DNA from: Pseudooceanicola endophyticus
GTDB lineage: Bacteria; Pseudomonadota; Alphaproteobacteria; Rhodobacterales; Rhodobacteraceae
Reading direction: 5' to 3'
DNA: 64,000 nt
Assembly (NCBI RefSeq): GCF_018760365.1
Contig: NZ_JAHIAB010000001.1
Location: 451,813 to 515,812 of the forward strand
A program made the position numbers and the translations under genes. Shown one piece after another: positions 17,258 to 26,553 of this stretch. Under the pieces are notes generated by a model. It was not told the DNA's origin and ran no database searches. It saw nothing but the letters and a program-made list of their open reading frames with translations. The first letter of the stretch is position 1; the number at the start of each line of letters is the position of its first letter.

Positions 17258-19501
17258 ATGACCGAAGACTTCCAGACCGACAGTCGGCAGATGCTGGGCC
17301 GCCTGCGCGAAGTCATGGCGGAGGACGCGCTTGGACAGGCGCGGCTGGACAAGATCACCCGGCTGATCGCCGGATCGATGCGGACCGAGGTCTGCTCGGT
17401 CTACCTGTTCCGCGATCCCGAAACGCTGGAGCTTTGCGCGACTGAGGGCCTGAAGCCCGAGGCAGTGCACAAGACCCGGATGCGCCTGGGCGAGGGCCTG
17501 GTGGGCCGCGTGGCGCGCACCGGCAAGCTGGTGAACACCGCCGACGCCCCGCAGGAAACCGGCTTTCGCTACATGCCCGAGACCGGCGAAGAGATCTATT
17601 CCTCCTTCGCGGGCGTGCCGATCCAGCGGCTGGGGGAAACCCTGGGCGTGCTGGTGGTGCAGTCCAAGGAAGCCCGCAAGTATTCCGAGGACGAGATCTA
17701 CGCCCTCGAGGTCGTCGCCATGGTGCTGGCCGAGATGGCCGAGCTGGGCGCCTTCATCGGCGACAGCGCCGCGCTGACCAAGCGCCACACCAAGCCGGTG
17801 ATGTTCCGCGGTACCTGCGGCCAGGAGGGCGCCGCCGAGGGCCACGTCTGGCTGCACGAGCCCCGCGTCGTCATCACCAATCCGATCGCCGACGACCCCG
17901 AGCGCGAGAACGCCCGCCTGCACGAGGCGGTCGAGCAGCTGCGCGTCGGCGTCGACCGGATGCTGGCGGGGGCCCAGGCCGGCGATGCCGAGCAGCTTGA
18001 GGTGCTGGAAGCCTACCGGATGTTCGCCAATTCCAAGGGCTGGATGCGCCGGATGCAAGCCGACATCACCCGCGGCCTTTCGGCCGAGGCGGCGGTCGAG
18101 AAGGAACAGACCGCAGCCCGGGCCCGGCTGGCCAGCGCCACCGACAGCTACCTGCGCGAACGGCTGCACGATCTCGACGACCTGTCGAACCGGCTGCTGC
18201 GCATCCTGACCGGTCAGGGCAAGGAAACCGGCGCCGAGATGCCGGCCGATCCGATCCTGGTCGCCCGCAATATCGGCCCGGCGGAACTGCTGGACTACGG
18301 TCGTTCGCTGCGCGGCATCGTGCTGGAACAGGGCTCGGTCGGCAGCCATGCCGCCGTGGTGGCGCGCGCCCTGGCGATCCCGCTGGTGGTCCATGCCAAG
18401 GACATCACCACCGAGGCGCTGAACGGCGACTACATCATGGTCGACGGCGATCAGGGCATCGCCCATCTGCGCCCCGAAGAGACCGTCTCGAACGCCTTCC
18501 GCGACAAGATCGCCATGCAGGCCAAGGCGCAGGAACGCTACGCCTCGATCCGCGACGTGCCCGCGATCACCACCTGCGGCACGCGGATGACGCTGACGAT
18601 GAACGCCGGCCTGATGGCCGACCTGCCCAGCCTTGAGAATTCCGGCGCCGAGGGCGTCGGCCTGTTCCGCACCGAGCTGCAGTTCCTGGTGCGCAACCAG
18701 ATGCCCAAGCGCTCGGAGCTGTCCAGCCTCTATGCCCATGTGCTGAACTCGGCCAAGGGCAAGCGCGTGGTGTTCCGCACCCTCGACATCGGCTCGGACA
18801 AGGTGCTGAGCTACATGAAGCCCAATGATGAGCCCAACCCGGCGCTTGGCTGGCGGGCGATCCGGGTCGGGCTGGACAAGCCGGGGGTGCTGCGGATGCA
18901 GCTCCAGGCGCTGATACGTGCCGCCGATGGCCGTCCGCTCTCGGTGATGTTCCCCTTCGTCGCCCAGTACGAGGAATACCAGGCCGCCCGCGCCGAAATG
19001 GACAAGGCGATGGAGCGCGAGCGCATCCTCGGCCATCCGGTCCCCTCCTCTCTTGAGGTCGGCGCCATGCTGGAAACCCCGTCGCTGGCCTTCGCGCCGA
19101 AGCGCTTCTTCCAGGAGGTCGACTTCCTGTCGATCGGCGGCAACGACCTCAAGCAGTTCTTCTTCGCCGCCGACCGCGAGAACGAGCGCGTGCGCCGCCG
19201 CTACGACACGCTGAACGTCAGCTTCCTGAGCTTCCTGACCAATATCGTCGAGCGTTGCGCCGAGACCGGCACGCCGCTGTCCTTCTGCGGCGAGGATGCC
19301 GGGCGCCCGCTGGAGGCCGTCTGCCTGGCGGCCATGGGCCTGCGCGCGCTCTCGATGCGCCCGGCCTCGATCGGGCCGGTGAAATCGCTGCTGCTGCGCA
19401 CCGATCTGGCCCAGCTGCGCGCGGTGATCGACGAGGCCTCCGAACGCGGCGAACAATCGGTGCGCCGCGCCGTCCTGGACCACCTGCGCAGCACAACCTG
19501 A
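17258..19501 (+). CDS. ptsP: Phosphoenolpyruvate-protein phosphotransferase EI-Ntr
   Basis: 747-aa enzyme I of the nitrogen-related PTS. It passes phosphate from PEP to NPr, which relays to EIIA-Ntr; this regulates carbon/nitrogen balance and K+ transport rather than importing sugar. An N-terminal GAF domain (about 25-165), the phospho-His region with H364 (SVGSHAAVVAR) and a C-terminal PEP-binding barrel (GVGLFRTELQFL, then GTPLSFCGEDAGRP with the catalytic Cys) are present. ATG 17258 (MTEDFQTDSRQMLGRL) fits the family N-terminus better than the upstream ATG at 17213. The adjacent 2-hydroxyacid dehydrogenase gene begins 8 bp after its stop. Confidence 0.95.
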   Translation: MTEDFQTDSRQMLGRLREVMAEDALGQARLDKITRLIAGSMRTEVCSVYLFRDPETLELCATEGLKPEAVHKTRMRLGEGLVGRVARTGKLVNTADAPQETGFRYMPETGEEIYSSFAGVPIQRLGETLGVLVVQSKEARKYSEDEIYALEVVAMVLAEMAELGAFIGDSAALTKRHTKPVMFRGTCGQEGAAEGHVWLHEPRVVITNPIADDPERENARLHEAVEQLRVGVDRMLAGAQAGDAEQLEVLEAYRMFANSKGWMRRMQADITRGLSAEAAVEKEQTAARARLASATDSYLRERLHDLDDLSNRLLRILTGQGKETGAEMPADPILVARNIGPAELLDYGRSLRGIVLEQGSVGSHAAVVARALAIPLVVHAKDITTEALNGDYIMVDGDQGIAHLRPEETVSNAFRDKIAMQAKAQERYASIRDVPAITTCGTRMTLTMNAGLMADLPSLENSGAEGVGLFRTELQFLVRNQMPKRSELSSLYAHVLNSAKGKRVVFRTLDIGSDKVLSYMKPNDEPNPALGWRAIRVGLDKPGVLRMQLQALIRAADGRPLSVMFPFVAQYEEYQAARAEMDKAMERERILGHPVPSSLEVGAMLETPSLAFAPKRFFQEVDFLSIGGNDLKQFFFAADRENERVRRRYDTLNVSFLSFLTNIVERCAETGTPLSFCGEDAGRPLEAVCLAAMGLRALSMRPASIGPVKSLLLRTDLAQLRAVIDEASERGEQSVRRAVLDHLRSTT

Positions 19502-19509
19502 GACCTGCC

Positions 19510-20925
19510 ATGCAAGACCTGTTCCCGGCGGATGACGCCTTCGTCGCCCATCTGCGCAGCCTGCTGCCCGAAAAGGCCTTCCGCGACGATCCCGCCCCCT
19601 ACCTGAGGGAGCCCCGCGGCACCTGGAAGGCCCAGGCGGGCGTGGTCGTGGCCCCTGCCGATACGGCAGAGGTCTCGGTGGTGATGCGGGCCTGTCACGC
19701 CGCCCGGGTGCCGGTGGTGCCCTATGGCGGCGGCACCGGTCTGGTCGGCGGCCAGGTCATGCCCGAGGGCCCCGCCCCGGTGGTTCTGTCGCTGGAACGG
19801 ATGAACCGCATCCGCCGCGTCCTGCCCGAGGAAAACGTCATCGTCACCGACGCGGGCGTGCTGGTCGAGGATCTGCACCGCGCTGCCACCGAAGCAAACC
19901 GGGTCTTCCCGCTCAGTTTCGGGGCCCAGGGCTCGGCCCGCATCGGCGGCAGCCTTGCGACCAATGCGGGCGGGCTGAACGTGCTGCGCTACGGCACCAC
20001 GCGCGATCTCTGCCTCGGGCTCGAGGTGGTGATGGCCGACGGTCGGGTGATGGACCTGCTGAAGCGGCTCCGGAAGGACAACACCGGCTACGACCTGCGC
20101 GACCTGATGGTGGGATCCGAGGGCACGCTGGGGGTGATCACCGGGGCGGCGATGAAGCTCTTCCCCCGCCCCGCCCGCAATGCGACCGCGCTGATGGTGG
20201 TACCCTCGCCGGCGGCGGCGCTGAAACTGCTGGCCTGCGCCCGCGACATCGCCGGAGAGACCATCACCGGGTTCGAGCTGATCTCCGGTCAGGGGCTGGA
20301 ATTCCTCAAGGACGAGCTTCCCGATATCCGCCGCCCCTACGATCCGACGCCGGAGTGGATGGTGCTGACGGAACTGGGCACGCCGGCCCGCGTCGATCCC
20401 CAGGCTCTGCTGGAAGAGATCTTCGCGGCCGGCCTGGAGGCAGGGCTGGCCTCCGACGGGATCATCGCCCAGAGCGAGGCCCAGGCGGCCGAGCTCTGGA
20501 CCATGCGCGAAACGATCCCGGAGGGAAACCGCCTGACCGGCGCGATCTCCTCCCACGATGTCTCGCTGCCGCTCTCGGAGATCCCCGCCTTCATCGAGGA
20601 GGGCCGCGCAAAGCTTGCCGAACTCGGGCCGTTCCGGCTGAACTGCTTCGGCCACCTGGGCGATGGCAACCTGCATTACAACGTCTTCCCGCCCCGGGGC
20701 GAGAAGCGCGATGCCTACATGCCCCGCAAGGCCGAGTTCATGCGCCTGATCCACGACCTGGTCCAGGCCCATGGCGGCGCCTTCAGCGCCGAACACGGCG
20801 TCGGTCGCCTGAAGGTCGATGACCTCGCCCGCTACGCGGATCCGCTGAAGCTGGAGATGATGCGCGGCATCAAGGCGCTTTTCGATCCGCGGGGCATCCT
20901 CAACCCCGGCGCCCTGATGGACTGA
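19510..20925 (+). CDS. FAD-linked D-2-hydroxyacid dehydrogenase (GlcD/D2HGDH-like)
   Basis: 471-aa VAO-fold flavoprotein of the D-lactate/glycolate/D-2-hydroxyglutarate dehydrogenase family. The FAD-binding domain (about 40-220) includes VPYGGGTGLVGGQ, GGSLATNAGG and GSEGTLGVIT. The C-terminal domain has the substrate/metal motif CFGHLGDGNLHYNVFP and ends SAEHGVGRLK...DPRGILNPG. No GlcE/GlcF partners are adjacent, so a stand-alone D-2-hydroxyglutarate or D-lactate dehydrogenase is more likely than glycolate oxidase. Translation probably begins at the ATG 8 nt after ptsP, although the frame stays open further upstream inside ptsP. Confidence 0.88.
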   Translation: MQDLFPADDAFVAHLRSLLPEKAFRDDPAPYLREPRGTWKAQAGVVVAPADTAEVSVVMRACHAARVPVVPYGGGTGLVGGQVMPEGPAPVVLSLERMNRIRRVLPEENVIVTDAGVLVEDLHRAATEANRVFPLSFGAQGSARIGGSLATNAGGLNVLRYGTTRDLCLGLEVVMADGRVMDLLKRLRKDNTGYDLRDLMVGSEGTLGVITGAAMKLFPRPARNATALMVVPSPAAALKLLACARDIAGETITGFELISGQGLEFLKDELPDIRRPYDPTPEWMVLTELGTPARVDPQALLEEIFAAGLEAGLASDGIIAQSEAQAAELWTMRETIPEGNRLTGAISSHDVSLPLSEIPAFIEEGRAKLAELGPFRLNCFGHLGDGNLHYNVFPPRGEKRDAYMPRKAEFMRLIHDLVQAHGGAFSAEHGVGRLKVDDLARYADPLKLEMMRGIKALFDPRGILNPGALMD

Positions 20926-20937
20926 AATCGCGGCAAG

Positions 20938-20996
20938 GGGGCGCTGCCCCCGTCTCCTTCGGAGACTCCCCCGGGATATTTTCGGCCAGATGACAG
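20938..20996 (+). repeat. Composite intergenic palindromic repeat, copy A1
   Basis: In the sense direction after the preceding dehydrogenase gene: hairpin 1 GGGGGCGCTGCCCCC, hairpin 2 GTCTCCTTCGGAGAC, then CCCCCGGGATATTTTCGGCC and AGATGA. The same three-module layout recurs at 21013-21075, 25574-25639, 26484-26549, 31425-31517 and 48553-48615. Its tail pairs with the tail of copy A2 over 21 bp. Confidence 0.75.
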
Positions 20997-21012
20997 GAAG
21001 CGCGTGGCTCTT

Positions 21013-21075
21013 TCATCTGGCCGAAAATATCCCCGCCGGAGGCCGTGGCCGCCGCCTCCGCAGGGGGCGGCGGCC
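21013..21075 (-). repeat. Composite intergenic palindromic repeat, copy A2
   Basis: On the minus strand, directly downstream of apt: a GC-rich hairpin (GCCGCCGCCCCC-like arm), CCTCCGGCGGGG, then ATATTTTCGGCCAGATGA. The tail (21013-21033) is the perfect reverse complement of the A1 tail (20973-20993), so the spacer between convergent genes carries two facing copies. Confidence 0.7.
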
Positions 21076-21085
21076 ACGTCATTGC

Positions 21086-21616
21086 TCAGGCGCCTTCGAA
21101 GGCGCAGAGGGCGTGGACGTTCATGCCCATGTCCGCCAGGCGCTTGCGGCCACCGAGCTCTGGCAGGTCGATGACGAAGGCGCAGCCGGCGATTTCGCCC
21201 CCCAGACGCCGCACCAGCTTGATGCCGGCCTCTGCCGTGCCGCCGGTGGCCAGAAGGTCATCGACGATCAGCACGCGCTCGCCCGGGGCGATGGCATCGT
21301 CGTGGATCTCGACCTCGGCGGCGCCATATTCCAGCGTGTAGCTCTCACCGATCACCGCACCCGGCAGCTTGCCCTTCTTGCGCACCGGCACGAATCCGAT
21401 GGACAGCTGGTGCGCGATCGCGCCGCCCAGGATGAAGCCGCGCGCCTCAAGTCCCACCACCTTGTCGATGCGCTGCCCGACGAAGGGATCGAGCAGCTGG
21501 TCGATGGCCAGCCGCAGCCCGCGCGGATCGGCGAACAGGGTCGTCACGTCACGGAACTGGATCCCCGCATGCGGGAAATCCGGAATGGTGCGAATGTAGT
21601 CCTTGACGGTCTTCAT
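21086..21616 (-). CDS. apt: Adenine phosphoribosyltransferase
   Basis: 176-aa type I PRTase salvaging adenine with PRPP to AMP. The PRPP motif [16 protein letters not shown] is at 115-130; [12 protein letters not shown] (14-25) and [15 protein letters not shown] (55-69) are the substrate-site loops. Full length. The gene sits 70 bp downstream of mtnP on the same strand; MtnP releases adenine, so the two form a methylthioadenosine/adenine salvage pair. Confidence 0.96.
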   Translation of the reverse strand: MKTVKDYIRTIPDFPHAGIQFRDVTTLFADPRGLRLAIDQLLDPFVGQRIDKVVGLEARGFILGGAIAHQLSIGFVPVRKKGKLPGAVIGESYTLEYGAAEVEIHDDAIAPGERVLIVDDLLATGGTAEAGIKLVRRLGGEIAGCAFVIDLPELGGRKRLADMGMNVHALCAFEGA

Positions 21617-21686
21617 GAGACGCTCCTTGAGGCAAAACCCGGCCCTGATGCCGCAAGCGCGGCGTCAAGGCAAGCGCACCCCCGGG

Positions 21687-22559
<873 letters not shown>

Positions 22560-22744
22560 GCGCCATCCCCTGTGTGCGTCTCATTGCGCGCCATCCTGCC
22601 CCCTGCCGCAGAGCGCTGCAAGCGCAGCCCCGGGCCCGCCTTTGGGGCCCCGCAGGCGCCCGCAAGCTTGTCGCAGGGGGCCAAAGCCGCTAACCGGGGC
22701 GCTGACACATTCGAAACTGACGACAGAACCGGGAAGAGAGCCAT

Positions 22745-24349
22745 ATGCCGAAGAACGAATTCGGAGCATTCGCCAAGCGCATCACCCTGCCCGACCTGCG
22801 GATCTCTCCGACCGAGGGGATGTCGCTTGACCGGCTGCGGATCGAGTTCCTGGCCGGGCTGACCACCTCGCTCGCGCTGGTGCCCGAGGTGGTGGCCTTC
22901 GCCTTCGTGCTGGGGGTGAACCCGGTGAACGGCCTCTACGGCGCGGTTTTCCTGTGCCTGATCACCGCGATCCTGGGCGGGCGGCCCGGCGTGATCTCGG
23001 GGGCGGCGGGATCGACCGCCGTGGTGCTGGTGTCGCTGGTGGCAAAATACGGTATCGAATACCTCTTTGCCACGGTGATCCTGGCCGGGATCATTCAGAT
23101 CTTCGTCGGGCTGATGCGATGGGGCAAGTTCATCAGGCTGGTGCCCCATCCGGTGATGCTGGGCTTCGTCAACGGCCTGGCGATCATCATCCTGATGGCC
23201 CAGCTGGAGCAGTTCCACCTGCCCGGCACCGCCCATGATCCGGGCCCGACGCAATGGATCACCGGCCCGACGCTGTGGATCATGATCGGCCTCGTGGTGC
23301 TGACCATGGGGGTGACCCACCTGATGCCGCGCCTGACCAAGCTGGTGCCGGCGCCGCTGGCCGCGATCATCGTCACCGCCGCCCTGGTGCTGATCTTCGG
23401 GCTGAACGTGCCCGATGTGGGCGACATGGCGCATCTGAAGGGCGTGCTGCCCTCCTTCCACGTGCCGATGGTGCCCTTCACCTTCGAGACGCTGAAGATC
23501 ATCCTGCCCTATGCCGTCATCATGGCCGCCGTCGGCCTGATCGAAAGCCTGCTGACCCTCAACCTGGTCGGAGAGATCACCGGCCAGCGCGGCGGCGCCA
23601 GCCAGGACTGCGTCGCCCAGGGCACCGCCAACATCTTCGCCGGCGCCTTCACCGGCATGGGCGGCTGCGCCATGATCGGCCAGTCGATGATCAACATCCG
23701 CTCCGGCGGGCGCACCCGGATTGCCGGGGTGGTCGCGGCGCTCTTCGTGCTGTCCTACATCCTCGTGGCCTCGCAGCTGATCGAGCTGATCCCCCTGGCC
23801 GCCCTGGTCGGCGTCATGCTGATCGTGGTGATCGAGACCTTCGCCTGGAACTCGTTCAAGATCATGGCCAAGGCGCCGCGCATGGACGCCGCCGTGATCG
23901 TCATCGTCACCGTGGTGACGGTGCTGACGGACCTGGCCACTGCCGTGGTCATCGGGGTGATCATCTCGGCGCTGGCCTATGCCTGGAACAACGCCCGCCG
24001 CATCCATGCCTCGACCGAGACGGACGAGAGCGGCGCGAAGATCTACAAGATCCACGGGCCGCTGTTCTTCGGCTCCACCGATGGCTTCGCCGAGCTGTTC
24101 CGCGTGAACGAGGACCCCGAGCGCGTGATCGTCGATTTCGACGACAGCCGGGTGGTCGATCAGTCGGCGCTGCAGGCGATCGAGAGCCTGGCAGAGAAAT
24201 ACCAGGCCGCCGGCAAGGAGCTGCAGCTGCGCCACCTCAGCCCCGACTGCCACCGCCTGCTGACCCGGGCCGGCAGCCTGGTGGTCGAAAGCGACAACGA
24301 TCCGGGCTACGGCCTGGCGGTGGACTACAAGGTGCGCACCGGCAGCTGA
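22745..24349 (+). CDS. SulP-family anion transporter with STAS domain
   Basis: 534-aa inner-membrane transporter. It has an N-terminal membrane domain of many hydrophobic helices beginning after LRIEFLAGLTTSLALVPEVV, with ISGAAGSTAVVLVSLV and GQSMINIRSGGRTRIAG as the SLC26/SulP substrate-site regions. A cytoplasmic STAS domain (about 425-525; KIYKIHGPLFFGSTDGFAEL, then VVDQSALQAIESL) completes it. Possible substrates are sulfate, bicarbonate or dicarboxylates; context does not decide. It is divergent from mtnP, has GAAGAGAG as its ribosome binding site and is followed by a terminator. Confidence 0.9.
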   Translation: MPKNEFGAFAKRITLPDLRISPTEGMSLDRLRIEFLAGLTTSLALVPEVVAFAFVLGVNPVNGLYGAVFLCLITAILGGRPGVISGAAGSTAVVLVSLVAKYGIEYLFATVILAGIIQIFVGLMRWGKFIRLVPHPVMLGFVNGLAIIILMAQLEQFHLPGTAHDPGPTQWITGPTLWIMIGLVVLTMGVTHLMPRLTKLVPAPLAAIIVTAALVLIFGLNVPDVGDMAHLKGVLPSFHVPMVPFTFETLKIILPYAVIMAAVGLIESLLTLNLVGEITGQRGGASQDCVAQGTANIFAGAFTGMGGCAMIGQSMINIRSGGRTRIAGVVAALFVLSYILVASQLIELIPLAALVGVMLIVVIETFAWNSFKIMAKAPRMDAAVIVIVTVVTVLTDLATAVVIGVIISALAYAWNNARRIHASTETDESGAKIYKIHGPLFFGSTDGFAELFRVNEDPERVIVDFDDSRVVDQSALQAIESLAEKYQAAGKELQLRHLSPDCHRLLTRAGSLVVESDNDPGYGLAVDYKVRTGS

Positions 24350-24358
24350 GCCGGGCAC

Positions 24359-24385
24359 GGACCGGCCCCCGGGGCCGGTCCTTTC
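24359..24385 (+). terminator. Terminator after SulP gene
   Basis: GGACCGGCCC (24359-24368) pairs perfectly with GGGCCGGTCC (24372-24381) around a 3-nt loop, followed by TTTCC. It lies between the stops of the SulP gene and the convergent flavin reductase gene. Confidence 0.75.
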
Positions 24386-24397
24386 CTGCTGACGCGC

Positions 24398-25003
24398 TTA
24401 CGTCTGACCCGGGCGCAGCAGTTCGAAGACCTCGGTCACGGCGGCATAGTCGCGATAGCCCAGCCGCGACATCGCCTGCACCTTCGTGACGTCATAGCGC
24501 CCATCGACCAGCATGTCGGGATGGATATGCACCCCCACCACCTCGCCGATGATCATGTGGTTGTTCTCTCCCGCAAGGCTCAGCACATGCAGCACCCGGC
24601 ACTCCAGACTGGCCGGCGCTGCGGCCACCCGCGGACAGTCGATCTCCTGGCATTCGGCCTTTTCCAGCCCGGCGGCGACGAATTCGTCCTCGCCCGCCGG
24701 CAGGGCCCCGGTGGATATGTTCATCTCCTTCAGCAGCGACCGCGACACCAGGTTGGCACAGAAGACGCCGCTTTCCCGCGCCTGGGAAAAACTGTCCTTC
24801 GACACCGCCCGGTCGGGCTTCGCTCCCATGGAGGCGAACATCACCTGGGGCGGCGTGTCGGCCACCATGTTGAAGAAGGAATAGGGCGCCAGGTTGTCGC
24901 CCAGCCGTCCCCGGGTCGAAATCCAGCCGATCGGCCGCGGAGACACGATGGCCTTCAGCGGATTATGCGGCAGCGGATGGCCTTCGGCCGGACGATAGTA
25001 CAT
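24398..25003 (-). CDS. Flavin reductase-like, FMN-binding split-barrel protein
   Basis: 201-aa protein of the flavin reductase-like split-barrel family. SPRPIGWISTRGRLGDNLAP (about 26-45), SFFNMVADTPPQVMF (about 47-61) and KDSFSQARESGVFCANLV are typical FMN-contact regions. Members bind FMN/FAD and either reduce flavin for a monooxygenase or act as small oxidoreductases. No partner monooxygenase is nearby. It is divergent from a GNAT gene with 80 bp between them. Substrate unknown. Confidence 0.82.
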   Translation of the reverse strand: MYYRPAEGHPLPHNPLKAIVSPRPIGWISTRGRLGDNLAPYSFFNMVADTPPQVMFASMGAKPDRAVSKDSFSQARESGVFCANLVSRSLLKEMNISTGALPAGEDEFVAAGLEKAECQEIDCPRVAAAPASLECRVLHVLSLAGENNHMIIGEVVGVHIHPDMLVDGRYDVTKVQAMSRLGYRDYAAVTEVFELLRPGQT

Positions 25004-25083
25004 GACTTGCCTCCTTCGGTTTGAAGCTTGGGTAAACCCGTGCTACCTGCCTTTCCAGCACTGAAAGAGAGACGACGCCAGAG

Positions 25084-25569
25084 ATGTTCACCCTTGCGCC
25101 GGAAACGAAAGAGGATCTGTGGGAAGTCGAAGCCCTCTATGACCTCTGTTTCGCCCCCGGGCGCACCGCCCTCAGCTCCTACAGGCTGCGCGACGGTGTC
25201 GAGCCGGTCCGTGGTCTCTGCCTGGTGGCGCGCAACCAGGACGGCTCCATTGCCGGGGCGATCCGCTACTGGCCGGTGCTGGTCGGTCGCCACCGCACGC
25301 TGCTTCTGGGGCCCGTGGCCGTGCACCCGACCCACCAGGGCGAGGGGCTGGGCGCCCTGCTGATCCATTCCTCCCTCGACGAGGCCGCCGCCCAGGGCTG
25401 GACCCGGGCGCTGCTGGTGGGCGACTACCCCTACTATTCGCGCTTCGGCTTCGAACATCTCGACGGCGTCGAGATGCCCCCCCCCACCAACCCCGACCGG
25501 ATCCTCGGTCGCGCACTGATCCTTGATGGCTGGCACGGCATCCGCGGCCAGGTCACCCGCGCCGACTGA
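25084..25569 (+). CDS. GNAT-family N-acetyltransferase (YhbS-like)
   Basis: 161-aa GNAT-fold protein with the acetyl-CoA binding motif A LGPVAVHPTHQGEGLGALLI at about 78-97 (the Q/R-x-x-G-x-G/A pattern as QGEGLGA), preceded by beta strands RYWPVLVG and followed by GDYPYYSRFGFEHL, characteristic of the YhbS subgroup. The substrate could be a small amine or a protein N-terminus; nothing nearby decides. The stop is followed within 5 nt by an antisense-oriented repeat copy. Confidence 0.82.
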   Translation: MFTLAPETKEDLWEVEALYDLCFAPGRTALSSYRLRDGVEPVRGLCLVARNQDGSIAGAIRYWPVLVGRHRTLLLGPVAVHPTHQGEGLGALLIHSSLDEAAAQGWTRALLVGDYPYYSRFGFEHLDGVEMPPPTNPDRILGRALILDGWHGIRGQVTRAD

Positions 25570-25573
25570 TCCC

Positions 25574-25639
25574 CATTTTCTTGTTCCAAATACCTCGGGG
25601 GTGAATTGCGCCTCCGGCGCAAGAGGGGGCAGAGCCCCC
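25574..25639 (-). repeat. Composite intergenic palindromic repeat, copy B
   Basis: 66 nt that read, on the minus strand, GGGGGCTCTGCCCCC, a GCGCCGGAGGCGC hairpin, CCCCCGAGGTATTTGGAAC and AAGAAAATG. It is nearly identical (64 of 66 positions by eye) to copy C at 26484-26549 in the opposite orientation; together they enclose the EcsC-like gene. Unlike the other copies it is antisense to the gene before it. Confidence 0.8.
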
Positions 25640-25674
25640 TTCCCTTCGCCCCTTCCCGGCCCCATCTTTGCCCC

Positions 25675-26472
25675 ATGGCAGAGATCGACATCCGGGTCTT
25701 CCCCCCCGCCCGCATCACCCCGCTGACCGACACCGAGGTCGCCGCCGAAATCGCCGCCCTGGCCACCCGCTACCGGGAGGCCTCCGGGGCCGGCATCCGC
25801 GTCCTCAACATGCTGGGCAACCGCGCCGAGGGGCTGCTGGAGCGGCTGCCGCCGAAGGTGCGCAACCGGCTGGGCCAGGCCACCGAACAGGCCCTGCTGA
25901 GCGCGGTGCGGGCCGCCGAACGCTCCCGCGACATGGTGAAGGACCAGCCGGGCTGGGTGGACCGGGTGGTGACCACCGGGCTCGGCGCCGCCGGCGGGCT
26001 GGGCGGCCTGCCCTCGGCGCTGGCCGAGCTGCCGGTCACCACGACGATGCTGCTGCGCAGCGTGCAGGGGGTGGCGGCAGAATACGGCTTCGACCCGAAG
26101 GCCGCGAACGTGCAGTTCGATTCGATCCAGGTGCTGGCCGCCGCCGGGCCGCTCTCGGGGGACGACGGCGCCGACACCGGCTTCCTGACCGCCCGGATGA
26201 CGCTGACCGGGCCGGCGCTGAACGCCATGCTGGGCAGCGTCGCGCCGAAGCTGGCCGCCGCGCTTGGCCGCAAGCTGGCGACCCAGATGGTGCCGCTGCT
26301 GGGGGCCGCCGCCGGCGCGGCCACAAACTTTGCCTATGCCCGCTACTACCGCGAAATGGCCCATGTGCAGTTCGGGTTGCGCCGGCTGGCCATCGATGCC
26401 GGCCAACCGCACGAGGACCTGGTCGATGCCCTGAGGGCCGAGCTGACCCGACAGCCGCGGGTCGAGGGATAG
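25675..26472 (+). CDS. EcsC-like protein
   Basis: 265-aa protein resembling the EcsC family (PF12787), named after an accessory gene of the Bacillus Ecs transporter; the molecular function is unknown. It has N-terminal helices (ARITPLTDTEVAAEIAALA, residues 11-29), a Gly/Ala-rich hydrophobic centre (TTGLGAAGGLGGLPSALAEL), ELPVTTTMLLRSVQGVAAEY, and a second Ala/Gly-rich segment (MVPLLGAAAGAATNFAYARY) that may associate with membrane. ATG 25675 is preferred because the frame upstream of it is made of repeat copy B. The gene is bracketed by inverted repeat copies B and C. Confidence 0.75.
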   Translation: MAEIDIRVFPPARITPLTDTEVAAEIAALATRYREASGAGIRVLNMLGNRAEGLLERLPPKVRNRLGQATEQALLSAVRAAERSRDMVKDQPGWVDRVVTTGLGAAGGLGGLPSALAELPVTTTMLLRSVQGVAAEYGFDPKAANVQFDSIQVLAAAGPLSGDDGADTGFLTARMTLTGPALNAMLGSVAPKLAAALGRKLATQMVPLLGAAAGAATNFAYARYYREMAHVQFGLRRLAIDAGQPHEDLVDALRAELTRQPRVEG

Positions 26473-26483
26473 GCCCGGGGCAT

Positions 26484-26549
26484 GGGGGCTCTGCCCCCTC
26501 TTGCGCCGGAGGCGCAATTCACCCCCGAGGTATTTCAAACAAGAAAATG
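26484..26549 (+). repeat. Composite intergenic palindromic repeat, copy C
   Basis: Sense-oriented 12 nt after the EcsC-like gene: GGGGGCTCTGCCCCC, then a GCGCCGGAGGCGC hairpin, CCCCCGAGGTATTTCAAAC and AAGAAAATG. It differs from the reverse complement of copy B only at the two bases in TTTCAAA versus TTTGGAA. It abuts the convergent MBL-fold gene (stop at 26554). Confidence 0.8.
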
Positions 26550-26553
26550 AGGC

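Noticed and set aside
14676-19483. Very long minus-strand frames opposite lysC and ptsP (812 and 753 codons)
   Set aside because: They are shadows caused by high GC and biased third positions; the plus-strand products are unambiguous conserved enzymes, and the shadow translations are low-complexity without domains.
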